Positions 1 to 7,985 of a stretch of 64,000 bases of DNA are shown here, one piece after another. Position 1 is the stretch's first letter. The number at the start of each line of letters is the position of its first letter. Source of the DNA: Colwellia hornerae (GTDB lineage: Bacteria > Pseudomonadota > Gammaproteobacteria > Enterobacterales > Alteromonadaceae); contig NZ_VOLR01000019.1 of NCBI RefSeq assembly GCF_007954355.1, forward strand, positions 1-64,000, written 5' to 3'. The notes under the pieces are model-generated. The model ran no database searches. It worked only from the letters and a program-made list of their open reading frames with translations, and had not been told where the DNA came from. The translations under genes were made by a program, and so were the position numbers.

Positions 1-27
1 CAGGTTCGACTCCTGCCGCGCCCACCA
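1..27 (+). tRNA. 3' end of a tRNA-like gene (tRNA or tmRNA), cut by the window edge
   Basis: The first 27 bases hold most of a T arm (loop TTCGACT, 3' strand CCTGC at 12-16), a 7-base acceptor 3' strand (CGCGCCC at 17-23), discriminator A and an encoded CCA at 25-27. The matching 5' acceptor strand (GGGCGCG expected) lies upstream of the window, so the gene cannot be named. In the two downstream copies, where more sequence is visible, the spacing before the T stem does not fit a normal class I anticodon arm. The segment ACTTCCGGTCGCAGG instead resembles the 3' tail of tmRNA, so ssrA is a real alternative to an ordinary tRNA. Confidence 0.6.
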
Positions 28-49
28 CATTTGCTGTAAAGCAGAGATA

Positions 50-76
50 AACCAATCTTCGGATTGGTTTTTTTTC
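50..76 (+). terminator. Rho-independent terminator after the tRNA-like gene
   Basis: An 8-bp stem (50-57 with 62-69) closes a TTCG tetraloop and runs into a T tract ending at 75. It lies 22 bases after the CCA end and is the natural terminator of the tRNA-like transcript. Confidence 0.85.
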
Positions 77-125
77 GTCTGAAATAAAGTGATAGTTTAT
101 TTAATTTGCTGGAGATCAAGCATAC

Positions 126-204
126 AAGAGCGGCTACGAAACTAACCACTTCCGGTCGCAGGTTCGACTCCTGCCGCGCCCACCACATTTGCTGTAAAGC
201 AGAA
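126..204 (+). pseudogene. Second copy of the tRNA-like gene's 3' part
   Basis: From 159 onward this segment repeats the window start almost exactly (offset 158), including T arm, acceptor strand, CCA (183-185) and the following CATTTGCTGTAAAGCAGA. It also shows about 33 bases of upstream sequence (AAGAGCGGCTACGAAACTAA and on). There is no 5' acceptor strand: the sequence before it is AT-rich and unrelated. It therefore cannot fold into a complete tRNA and is read as a remnant of a tandem duplication or of an integration event. Confidence 0.7.
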
Positions 205-207
205 TTG

Positions 208-366
208 ATACCAAGTCCACCAAGTTATTGCTCATTTGTACTGGTCAAAATCCACCATTACTGCGTTACTCTCAATCCCAATAGCCAGCTATTACTCAAT
301 CGAGTGCCTTGTCCTGATTTATTTTTCCTACGTACAAGCTGATCACAAACTTAATGGAAATGGTAT
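208..366. mobile_element. MITE-like element inside the tRNA-like repeat
   Basis: A block of about 159 bp separates copy 2 from its terminator. It begins ATACCAAGTCCA and ends TGGAAATGGTAT, a 12-bp terminal inverted repeat with two mismatches. It contains no credible gene. Removing it restores the order seen at the first copy (GCAGA, then AACCAA terminator), which defines the insertion well. No clear target duplication was found. Confidence 0.55.
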
Positions 367-367
367 G

Positions 368-393
368 AACCAACTTTGGAGTTGGTTTTTTTT
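368..393 (+). terminator. Second copy of the tRNA-like terminator
   Basis: An 8-bp stem (368-375 with 380-387), loop TTGG, then T residues to 393. As at the first terminator it is followed by CGTCTGAAATAAA (394-406; first copy 76-88), so terminator and spacer were duplicated together with the tRNA-like tail. Confidence 0.75.
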
Positions 394-415
394 CGTCTGA
401 AATAAATATCATAAA

Positions 416-494
416 AAGAGCGGCTACGAAACTAACCACTTCTGGTCACAGGTTCGACTCCTGCCGCGTCTACGACATTTGCTTTATAGCAGAA
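416..494 (+). pseudogene. Third, more decayed copy of the tRNA-like 3' part
   Basis: This repeats 126-204 with substitutions, for example TCTGGTCACAGG for TCCGGTCGCAGG and CGCGTCTACGA for CGCGCCCACCA. The acceptor strand and CCA are lost, so it cannot be a functional tRNA end. It sits between the second terminator and the 3' end of mutH. Confidence 0.65.
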
Positions 495-540
495 CAGGTT
501 TTTTGGCTATTTTAGACATCTGCTGATGAAGGGGCAGTGC

Positions 541-1234
541 TTAATCAATACGTAAATGATTACGTAATAACATCTGGGTAAAAGATGTCTTTAAATAAAA
601 GCCGCGAGGCAGGGTTCGAAAGGGCTGACCGTGTTTATTAAACGCTTGTGTTTTAGCTTGGCTATTTGCTGCTTTTGGGCGAAGTTGTAGCACTTGGCCA
701 TGTTTTCCTGAGATATTTTCTACTTCGCCTAATACAATCATATCGGTAAGCTCTTGCCAGTCTAGGGCAAGTAATTGCTCTTCTTCAGGAGACGGAGACC
801 AAATAAAAGGGGTGCCGACTATACGCTCGCCTATTGGTATATGTCGTTCAGAAATTACCGGTACCCATAAAACACGTGCCATTTTGTTGCGAATATGGCT
901 AGTTTTCCAACTAGCCCCCACCAAGCCAGTCAGAGGCGCAACACATACAAATGTTGTCTCTAAAGGTTTGCCTTGCATGCTAATGGGTAATGATTTTAAT
1001 TCAATACCTAAATGTGGAAAGTCAGGTTCCGGTTTTGAGCCCGCACTAGCGCCAAGGACCTGCTCAAGTAAAAGACCTATCCAACCTTTTTCCCTCGTTA
1101 GATTTTTAGGTACCACTACGCCGGCCTGTTCAGCTATTTCGGCTAAATTAAGCCCAGCAAGTGCTTGCGCTCTTGCTAGTAAATCATCTTCGTTAGCAGG
1201 GATATTAATTTTAATGAGTAAACTCTTTAGTCAT
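541..1234 (-). CDS. mutH: DNA mismatch repair endonuclease MutH, probable N-terminal frameshift
   Basis: MutH nicks the unmethylated strand at hemimethylated GATC sites after activation by MutS and MutL. The translated protein matches E. coli MutH along its length, including the catalytic D...ExK set (PDF, then GIELK), RPKAAN and TLPRGFYLK. In this frame the only usual start is GTG at 1116, which would remove about 40 conserved residues. The frame stays open and similar to MutH up to 1230, where TGA stops it. An ATG at 1232-1234 encodes MTKEFTH in the neighbouring frame. Dropping one T from CATTAAAATT joins the two frames into a 230-residue protein, against 229 in E. coli. Either the gene has a one-base insertion or the assembly has an error there. 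Translation from GTG, or from a rare ATT, is the alternative. Confidence 0.88.
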
Positions 1235-1269
1235 GACTTTTCTTTGCTCAGTATAAAGATTCATAACTT

Positions 1270-1298
1270 TTGACGCCATGGTCTAGATAAAATAAAAA
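1270..1298 (+). promoter_or_regulatory. Possible sigma-70 promoter for rppH
   Basis: TTGACG at 1270-1275 and TAAAAA at 1293-1298 are separated by 17 bases, about 75 bases before the rppH start. The -35 is good and the -10 is weak in an A-rich stretch. Confidence 0.3.
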
Positions 1299-1371
1299 AT
1301 TAATTAATTGCCCGCAAGCCCATATTATGGAAGAATCAGGTTATATTTTATGAAAGTTATTGGGAATTCCT

Positions 1372-1878
1372 TTGATAGATGCCGAAGGCTATCGAGCTAA
1401 TGTCGGCATAGTCATAATCAATGATAGAGGACAAGTATTTTGGGCTAGGCGTTATGGTCAACACTCGTGGCAATATCCACAAGGGGGAGTTGATGAGGGA
1501 GAAACAGCAGAAGAAACCATGTACCGAGAATTACACGAAGAAGTGGGATTAAAACCGGAACATGTCAGTATTGTTGCTTCGACCAAACACTGGTTAAGAT
1601 ACAAATTACCAAAACGTTTAATTAGGCATGAAAGTAAACCTGTTTGTATTGGGCAAAAACAGAAATGGTTTTTACTTAAGCTAACTTCAGAAGAGTCTGC
1701 GGTTGATTTACTTCACTCTGATCATCCAGAGTTTGATGATTGGCGTTGGGTTAGTTACTGGTACCCAGTACGTCAGGTAGTGTCTTTTAAACGTGAAGTT
1801 TACCGTAAAGTGATGAAAGAATTTGCTCAGGCGTCTATGCCTTCTTATCGTCATCATAACCGTAAACGTCGTAGTTGA
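1372..1878 (+). CDS. rppH: RNA pyrophosphohydrolase RppH
   Basis: RppH is a Nudix hydrolase that removes 5' phosphates from triphosphorylated mRNA and so opens it to RNase E decay. The 168-residue protein begins [15 protein letters not shown], as E. coli RppH does (MIDDDGYRPNVGIVI), and carries the Nudix box ([20 protein letters not shown]) at about residues 37-59, plus [10 protein letters not shown]. The start is TTG at 1372, chosen from this alignment and from GGGAA just upstream; the frame is open further upstream but not conserved. The order mutH (divergent), rppH, ptsP matches other gammaproteobacteria. Confidence 0.93.
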   Translation: MIDAEGYRANVGIVIINDRGQVFWARRYGQHSWQYPQGGVDEGETAEETMYRELHEEVGLKPEHVSIVASTKHWLRYKLPKRLIRHESKPVCIGQKQKWFLLKLTSEESAVDLLHSDHPEFDDWRWVSYWYPVRQVVSFKREVYRKVMKEFAQASMPSYRHHNRKRRS

Positions 1879-1898
1879 TTATTATTATGTAGCAGTGG

Positions 1899-1926
1899 TT
1901 TACGATTAAAAACACAAATGTATAAT
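1899..1926 (+). promoter_or_regulatory. Probable sigma-70 promoter for ptsP
   Basis: TTTACG at 1899-1904 and a consensus TATAAT at 1921-1926 are 16 bases apart, about 70 bases before the ptsP start. Confidence 0.45.
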
Positions 1927-1993
1927 ATACCCGTACCACTTTAAGACGCACCTTTATCTTAAAGTGAACGGGCATTTTTATTTAAGGAGCGGT

Positions 1994-4270
1994 ATGTTAA
2001 CTACCCTACGGAGAATTGTTCTTGAATTTAGCCAAAATGCTGAACTAGACAGTGCATTACATCGTATGGTGGAACAAATAAAAGAAACGATGAATACCGA
2101 TTGTTGTTCAATTTATCTTGCTGATCACCTCAAACAACATTTTTTACTGGTCGCTTCTGACGGTTTAGCTCAACGTTCATTAGGTCAAACAACTATTGGT
2201 TTTACCGAAGGATTAGTTGGCTTGGTTGGTCAACGAGAAGAACCGCTTAACATTGCCAATGCCCAACATCACCCACAATTTATTCATGCACCTGAAGTCG
2301 AAGAAGACGAATTAAATGCTTTCTTAGGCACACCCATTATTCATCGACGAAAAGTGCTGGGCATACTGGCTATTCAACAAAAAGAAGCAAGGCATTTCAC
2401 CGAAAATGAAGAAGCATTTTTAGTCACCTTATCAGCCCAATTAGCAACGTCATTGGCTAATGCTGAAGCTAATGTATTGATTACCGAGCAAGATGCTAAT
2501 AGTCATTGGACTAAAGCATTACAGGGTGTTGCTGGCTCATCAGGAGTAATAATTGGCGAAATGTTTGTTGTTTATCCAGCGGTAAGCTTAACTACTGTTT
2601 CTTTACAGCGCTCTAAAACTCCAGCGTTAGAATTACAACTCTTTGAAGACGCTGTCGCGAAGACACGGTTAGATTTTGATTTGATGAAGAGTAAGTTACA
2701 AGGCATTATTGCGGGGAGTGCTTTAGATATTTTCGATATGTACAAGCAATTATTAGACAATGCGAATATCGCTAAAGAAGTTGCCCAGAAAATAACATCA
2801 GGCTGGAGCGCTGATAGTGCTTTAAAACAAATTATTGATGGTTATGTTATTCAATTTGAAGCCTTGGATGACCGCTACTTGCGTGAGAGGGCTAGTGATA
2901 TACGAGACTTAGGCAATCGTTTATTACTGAACTTAAAAAAATTAAATATTAAAGAGCAACAACTTCCGAAAGAATTTATATTAGTCGCTGAAGAAGTAAC
3001 GGCCGCTATGCTCGCACAATATCAGCACCAAGGCCTGAAAGGTGTCGTTTCTCTTCAGGGCTCCAATAATTCTCATGCAGCTATTTTAGCTAGAGCGTTA
3101 GGTGTGCCAGCGGTAATGGGCATTGAAAAAATTCCGCTTAGCCGATTACATCAAAAAAACTGTATTGTCGATGGTTTCAGTGGTGAGCTTTTTGTTCAGC
3201 CCAATGAAGCTTTACAACGTGAATATCAACACTTAATTACCCAAGAGATATTACTCGCCGATAAGGTTAAAAAAGTCGCGCAACTTCCTGCTATTACCAA
3301 AGATGGTCAAGCCATTGAACTGCAACTTAATGCGGGACTTTCATCGGGATTTGAATATTCAAAAAACTCAGGTGCCGTGGGGATTGGTTTATATCGTACT
3401 GAAATTCCTTTTATGAACCGCAGCTGTTTTCCTTCTGAATCAGAGCAAACTGAACTTTATCGTCAAGTATTAAGTGCTTTTCCTGATCAAGCTGTAACTA
3501 TGCGTACCTTAGATGTCGGGGGTGACAAGTCGTTACCTTATTTTCCGATAAATGAAGACAACCCATTTCTTGGTTGGCGTGGTATCCGTATCACACTTGA
3601 TCATCCTGAAATTTTTCTCTTACAAGTACGAGCGATGTTGCGCGCTAATGTCGGTCTAAATAATTTAGAAATTATGTTGCCGATGATTTCAAGTATTTTA
3701 GAGGTCGACGAAGCGACCCGCTTAATCAATCAAGCTTATTATGAACTGTCGGGCGAACTTGATTTTATCGGTGAAGAAAAACTCACTCGTCCAAAAATTG
3801 GTATAATGATCGAAGTACCAGGTATTATTTATCAATTACCTGAATTAGCCAATAAAGTTGATTTCTTTTCAGTGGGCAGTAATGATTTAACTCAATATTT
3901 ATTAGCCGTTGACCGAAACAATGCCCGTGTTTCAGCGTTATATAACTCATATCATCCAGCTGTTTTAAGAGCGCTGAACCATATTGCTGAACAATCAGCT
4001 CGCTCATTGGTCCCCTTGAGTTTATGTGGCGAGTTAGCGAGTGAACCGGCAGGTGCTTTATTATTATTAGCGATGGGATATGACAAATTGAGTATGAACG
4101 CGCATAATATCGCAAAAATTAAATGGGTGATCCGCCATGTTGATTTTCACCAAGTAAAAATGATGTTAGTGCATGTGTTAACCCTTTCAACATCCAAACA
4201 AGTACACAGTTATTTAAATGAACAACTTGAACAATTTGGTTTAGGTAGTTTTGTACGTGCCGGCAGGTAG
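1994..4270 (+). CDS. ptsP: Phosphoenolpyruvate-protein phosphotransferase PtsP (EI-Ntr)
   Basis: EI-Ntr moves phosphate from PEP to NPr in the nitrogen-related PTS, a regulatory rather than transport cascade. The 758-residue protein has an N-terminal GAF domain (about 1-160), then enzyme-I N-terminal and swivelling domains with the phosphorylated His in GSNNSHAAILAR, then a PEP-binding barrel (GLYRTEIPFM, SVGSNDLTQYLLAVDRNN, catalytic Cys in LCGELA). E. coli PtsP has 748 residues. ATG 1994 follows AAGGAG at 1984-1989 and gives the conserved MLTTLRRIV start; a GTG at 1964 has no such support. The TauE gene follows after 37 bases. The lgt gene that separates ptsP from thyA in E. coli is not here. 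Confidence 0.95.
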   Translation: MLTTLRRIVLEFSQNAELDSALHRMVEQIKETMNTDCCSIYLADHLKQHFLLVASDGLAQRSLGQTTIGFTEGLVGLVGQREEPLNIANAQHHPQFIHAPEVEEDELNAFLGTPIIHRRKVLGILAIQQKEARHFTENEEAFLVTLSAQLATSLANAEANVLITEQDANSHWTKALQGVAGSSGVIIGEMFVVYPAVSLTTVSLQRSKTPALELQLFEDAVAKTRLDFDLMKSKLQGIIAGSALDIFDMYKQLLDNANIAKEVAQKITSGWSADSALKQIIDGYVIQFEALDDRYLRERASDIRDLGNRLLLNLKKLNIKEQQLPKEFILVAEEVTAAMLAQYQHQGLKGVVSLQGSNNSHAAILARALGVPAVMGIEKIPLSRLHQKNCIVDGFSGELFVQPNEALQREYQHLITQEILLADKVKKVAQLPAITKDGQAIELQLNAGLSSGFEYSKNSGAVGIGLYRTEIPFMNRSCFPSESEQTELYRQVLSAFPDQAVTMRTLDVGGDKSLPYFPINEDNPFLGWRGIRITLDHPEIFLLQVRAMLRANVGLNNLEIMLPMISSILEVDEATRLINQAYYELSGELDFIGEEKLTRPKIGIMIEVPGIIYQLPELANKVDFFSVGSNDLTQYLLAVDRNNARVSALYNSYHPAVLRALNHIAEQSARSLVPLSLCGELASEPAGALLLLAMGYDKLSMNAHNIAKIKWVIRHVDFHQVKMMLVHVLTLSTSKQVHSYLNEQLEQFGLGSFVRAGR

Positions 4271-4307
4271 TTTTATCCGGCCACTTTAACTTAAAAAGCA
4301 GTAAACA

Positions 4308-5129
4308 ATGTTATTGAGTATTTTTATAATTTGCGTATTACTTGGCTCAGTTGTCGGTTTCTCTGCTGGCCTTTTAGGCATAGGTGGCGGGTTAATTATT
4401 GTACCGGCTCTAGTATACTTATTACCACAGCTAGGGATTGAGCCAAATTTAGTTATGCCGATGGCGCTTGCTACGTCGTTAGCCACTATTGTTGTTACTT
4501 CACTTTCTGCGGCTTTAGCTCATCACCGCAATAGTAATATACCTTGGCCCCTTGCTAAGCAACTTATGATGGCGATTGCATTAGGCTCGTTACTCGGCGC
4601 ATTTATTGCTGATATGCTTTCTGTTGTTGCACTAAAGAACACTTTTGCTATTGCTGTTTTTTTACTTTCGTCCTATATGTTTATTACTATAAATCGTGCG
4701 AAAAAAAATAAATTAATTAATAATAATGACGATGAAAAACTCCCCCAAAATATAATTGTTAAATGTATTGGCTTTTTTACCGGTATTTTAGCCAGTCTTA
4801 TGGGGATTGCTGGCGGCGCTATTCTAGTACCTATATTAAGTTACTTTAAAGTCCCGTTACGCCAATGTATTGGTGTTGCAACGGTCAGTGGTATGGTTGT
4901 CGCCATATTCGGTGTTAGTGGCTATGTGATTGCTGGTTGGGGAGAAGAAAACTTACCCAAATATAGCTTAGGCTATGTTTATCTACCTGCTTTGCTTGGT
5001 ATCATTATTACCTCTTCTCTTTTTGCCCCTATAGGTGTAAAAGCGGCGAGTAAGTTACCGGTAAGTACGATCAAGAAAGCATTTGCGATATTTTTGATGC
5101 TAGTAGCGGTTAAAATGATACTCAGTTAG
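4308..5129 (+). CDS. TauE/SafE family permease
   Basis: A 273-residue hydrophobic protein with about eight membrane segments in two related halves. Each half carries the glycine-rich family signature: GLLGIGGGLIIVP near the N-terminus and ASLMGIAGGAILVP in the middle. Members export sulfite, sulfoacetate or other small organosulfur anions, or are uncharacterised; the substrate cannot be read from sequence. It lies between ptsP and thyA on the same strand with short gaps, so it is probably co-transcribed. Confidence 0.85.
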   Translation: MLLSIFIICVLLGSVVGFSAGLLGIGGGLIIVPALVYLLPQLGIEPNLVMPMALATSLATIVVTSLSAALAHHRNSNIPWPLAKQLMMAIALGSLLGAFIADMLSVVALKNTFAIAVFLLSSYMFITINRAKKNKLINNNDDEKLPQNIIVKCIGFFTGILASLMGIAGGAILVPILSYFKVPLRQCIGVATVSGMVVAIFGVSGYVIAGWGEENLPKYSLGYVYLPALLGIIITSSLFAPIGVKAASKLPVSTIKKAFAIFLMLVAVKMILS

Positions 5130-5176
5130 TGCAATAGCGTTTGTTTACAATTAAAATTTTTAGAGAAGGAAAGACA

Positions 5177-6010
5177 GTGAAAGAATATTTAGATCTCATG
5201 CGACATGTTCGTGATAACGGCGTACAAAAATCAGACCGTACAGGTACAGGCACCAAAAGTATTTTTGGTTATCAAATGCGTTTTGATTTAGCGAAAGGCT
5301 TTCCACTGGTCACTACTAAAAAATGTCATTTGAAATCAATTATTCATGAGTTATTGTGGTTCATCAAAGGTGAGTCTAATATTGCTTATTTGAGTGAAAA
5401 TGGTGTGAAAATTTGGGATGCCTGGGCAACAGAATCGGGTGAGCTTGGCCCTGTATACGGCGTTCAGTGGCGTAATTGGCCATCAGCCAATGGTGAAACA
5501 ATTGATCAACTTACGCAATTGATTGATGATTTAAAAACTAATCCAGATTCTCGACGTCATATTATCACTGCTTGGAATCCAGCATTATTACCTGATACAT
5601 CTATAAGCCCTGCAGAGAATGCCGCACAGGGTAAACAAGCCTTACCCCCTTGCCATACGCTTTTTCAATTTTATGTGTTAAATGGCAAGCTGTCGTGTCA
5701 ACTTTATCAGCGCAGTGCCGATATCTTTTTAGGTGTGCCGTTTAATATTGCCAGCTATGCATTATTTACCATGATGATCGCCCAAGTTTGTGATTTAGAA
5801 CTAGGTGATTTTGTTCATACTTTTGGTGATGCTCACTTATATTCAAATCATATGGAACAAGTTGATGAGCAACTTAGTCGCAGCCCGCTAGCGCTGCCAA
5901 CCATGAAGATTAATCCTGAAATAAAAAGTATTTTTGATTTTACTTTTGAAGATTTTGAATTAGTCAATTATCAATGCCATGCCCATATAAAAGCAGCCAT
6001 ATCTGTCTAG
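5177..6010 (+). CDS. thyA: Thymidylate synthase ThyA
   Basis: ThyA methylates dUMP to dTMP using methylene-tetrahydrofolate. The 277-residue protein shows the folate and dUMP motifs [17 protein letters not shown], the nucleophile Cys159 in [18 protein letters not shown] and FNIASYALF. It is longer than the 264-residue E. coli enzyme because of an insertion before the active-site Cys (about residues 138-155), as in other long bacterial forms. GTG 5177, after GAGAAGGA, gives a start aligned with E. coli MKQYLELM; a TTG upstream at 5141 is not conserved. Confidence 0.95.
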   Translation: MKEYLDLMRHVRDNGVQKSDRTGTGTKSIFGYQMRFDLAKGFPLVTTKKCHLKSIIHELLWFIKGESNIAYLSENGVKIWDAWATESGELGPVYGVQWRNWPSANGETIDQLTQLIDDLKTNPDSRRHIITAWNPALLPDTSISPAENAAQGKQALPPCHTLFQFYVLNGKLSCQLYQRSADIFLGVPFNIASYALFTMMIAQVCDLELGDFVHTFGDAHLYSNHMEQVDEQLSRSPLALPTMKINPEIKSIFDFTFEDFELVNYQCHAHIKAAISV

Positions 6011-6022
6011 AGACAAGATTAA

Positions 6023-6058
6023 TCGACTGAGCAATTAAACGTTATTGTGCTCAGTCGA
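6023..6058. terminator. Perfect hairpin between convergent thyA and yfhL
   Basis: An 11-bp perfect stem, TCGACTGAGCA (6023-6033) with TGCTCAGTCGA (6048-6058), and a 14-base loop lie between the two convergent stop codons. There is no T tract, so the terminator role is inferred from position. Confidence 0.45.
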
Positions 6059-6069
6059 ACTCAGCGGCC

Positions 6070-6315
6070 TTAACCATGCATAGCGATAAATTTAGCGAGT
6101 AACGTTTGCTCATTTTCATTATGCATAGGATCTTTTTTGATACAATCAATAGGGCAAACGCTGATACAAGTTGGCTTGTCATAATGGCCGACACATTCCG
6201 TGCATTTATCAGCGTCAATTTCGTAAATCTCGCTACCCAAGGTTATCGCCTCATTGGGACATTCGAGATCACACATATCGCAGTTGATGCATGAATCTTC
6301 AATAATTAACGCCAT
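6070..6315 (-). CDS. yfhL: YfhL-type 4Fe-4S dicluster ferredoxin
   Basis: An 81-residue ferredoxin with two cluster motifs. The first is C-x2-C-x2-C-x3-C (CINCDMCDLECP). The second, CTECVGHYDKPTCISVCP, has the long insert between its second and third Cys that is typical of the Alvin/YfhL group. It starts 9 bases after trhP on the same strand, so the two form a likely operon. The pairing suggests that this ferredoxin supplies electrons or cluster chemistry to the TrhP hydroxylation reaction; that link is inference from adjacency and family knowledge. Confidence 0.9.
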   Translation of the reverse strand: MALIIEDSCINCDMCDLECPNEAITLGSEIYEIDADKCTECVGHYDKPTCISVCPIDCIKKDPMHNENEQTLLAKFIAMHG

Positions 6316-6324
6316 AACCAGTGA

Positions 6325-7725
6325 TTATGTCACGTGATTTTGTTTAAACGGCTGGCGTGTTGTACCACCTTCATTCAGGTAGCGCATAATAATACCAAAA
6401 GTTAAATCGTGTTCGGTTACTAACGCAATTGATACTTTATGACCAGACCCTTTCGCGTCAACAATAACTTCACCTTTAACGTTTTCCATATGAGATAAAA
6501 TAAAAGATTGATTACCTGACGGTGTCATTAACTCTAAGCGGTCACCCACTAAAAATTTATTTTTCACCTCTATTTCCACTAAAGCTGTTTGTTTGTTACG
6601 GCCTAATATTTCACCGACAAATTGCTGGGTGTCACTTTTTGAGTAACCGTAATCATAATTTTGTGTGTCGCTATGACGGTGACGTTTTAAAAAACCTTCG
6701 GTATAACCTCGGTGAGCAAGATGTTCTAGATCGGTATTCAGATTTTGATTAAAAGGTTTATTACTTAAAGCGTCGGAAATAGCTTGGCCATAAATTTGTG
6801 CAGTACGAGCACAGTAATAAAATGATTTAGTTCGGCCTTCAATTTTTAATGAATGTACGCCCATCTTTACTAAACGGTCGACATGTTCTACGGCACGTAA
6901 ATCCTTAGAATTCATGATATAAGTACCGTGTTCATCTTCGAACGCAGGCATATATTCACCGGGTCGACCTTGCTCTTGAAGTAAAACAATATCATCAATT
7001 GGTTGTTGTTCTGGCATAATGATTTTAGCTGAGTCAGGGATGAATATTTCGGGTTTTACAGTAACGTTTGGCTGCACAGCAATTATATCGCCAGTTTCTG
7101 TTTCTTTTGCTTGGTGGCTATCATACTTCCAACGACAAGAATTTGTGCATGTCCCTTGATTTGGATCGCGCTTATTAATATAACCAGATAACAAGCAACG
7201 ACCAGAATATGCCATGCATAATGCACCATGAACAAAAACTTCTAATTCCATTTCAGGGCATTTAAAACGGATTTCTTCAATTTCATCAAGCGATAATTCA
7301 CGTGACAAAATAACGCGTTCAACACCTTGCTGATGCCAAAACTTTACGGTTGCCCAGTTAACCGCGTTAGCTTGTACAGAGAGATGAATTGGCATGTCAG
7401 GGAATTGCTCTCGTACCATCATGATAAGACCGGGATCAGACATGATAAGGGCGTCGGGCCCCATTGCTATAACGGGCGTAATATCTTTAATAAACGTTGT
7501 TAACTTACTGTTGTGTGGTGCAATATTATTGACTAAGTAAAATTTCTTACCTAAGCAATGAGCTTCATTAATACCAATTTTAAGGTTTTCTAAATTGAAC
7601 TCATTATTTCTTACCCGTAAAGAGTATCGAGGTTGCCCAGCGTACACAGCATCAGCTCCGTAAGCAAAAGCATAGCGCATATTTTTTAAGCTTCCGGCCG
7701 GCGATAATAATTCAGGTTTTAACAT
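6325..7725 (-). CDS. trhP: tRNA 5-hydroxyuridine modification protein TrhP (YegQ, U32 family)
   Basis: TrhP, a peptidase-U32-type protein, is needed for prephenate-dependent formation of 5-hydroxyuridine at position 34 of tRNA. The 466-residue protein is close to E. coli YegQ throughout, with LLSPAGSLKNMRYAFAYGAD, FVHGALCMAYSGRCLLSGY and the conserved Cys set around GTCTNSCRWKYD and KSFYYCARTAQIY. E. coli YegQ is 453 residues; the extra length is near residues 205-245. ATG 7725 (MLKPELLSPAG) is preferred over GTG 7731 by alignment. Confidence 0.93.
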   Translation of the reverse strand: MLKPELLSPAGSLKNMRYAFAYGADAVYAGQPRYSLRVRNNEFNLENLKIGINEAHCLGKKFYLVNNIAPHNSKLTTFIKDITPVIAMGPDALIMSDPGLIMMVREQFPDMPIHLSVQANAVNWATVKFWHQQGVERVILSRELSLDEIEEIRFKCPEMELEVFVHGALCMAYSGRCLLSGYINKRDPNQGTCTNSCRWKYDSHQAKETETGDIIAVQPNVTVKPEIFIPDSAKIIMPEQQPIDDIVLLQEQGRPGEYMPAFEDEHGTYIMNSKDLRAVEHVDRLVKMGVHSLKIEGRTKSFYYCARTAQIYGQAISDALSNKPFNQNLNTDLEHLAHRGYTEGFLKRHRHSDTQNYDYGYSKSDTQQFVGEILGRNKQTALVEIEVKNKFLVGDRLELMTPSGNQSFILSHMENVKGEVIVDAKGSGHKVSIALVTEHDLTFGIIMRYLNEGGTTRQPFKQNHVT

Positions 7726-7985
7726 AATCACAAAGTAAATGGTTTAAATTGTGCGCATTATAAAAACATCGTTTCTCTTAGGCAAACAGCTTTTGAGGCG
7801 GTTCTTTGATGAAAATCATATTAAGTGAATAAAAGCTCGAATTGTAAATGTTGAGGTATTTGCTTAAGAAATATACAGCATTGAAAGATTTACTAATATT
7901 TGACCTGAAATAATAATATAAGCAAAAAAGTGTGCTACTTTTTAATGTAATACAACTGATAAATTATAATAATTAAGGTGAGACT

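Noticed and set aside
106-342. An open frame of 78 codons across the tRNA-like repeats
   Set aside because: It runs through the tRNA-like T arm and the MITE-like block, has no ribosome site and resembles no protein.
812-1273. A 153-codon plus-strand frame opposite mutH
   Set aside because: It lies entirely antisense to the conserved mutH sequence and has no recognisable domain.
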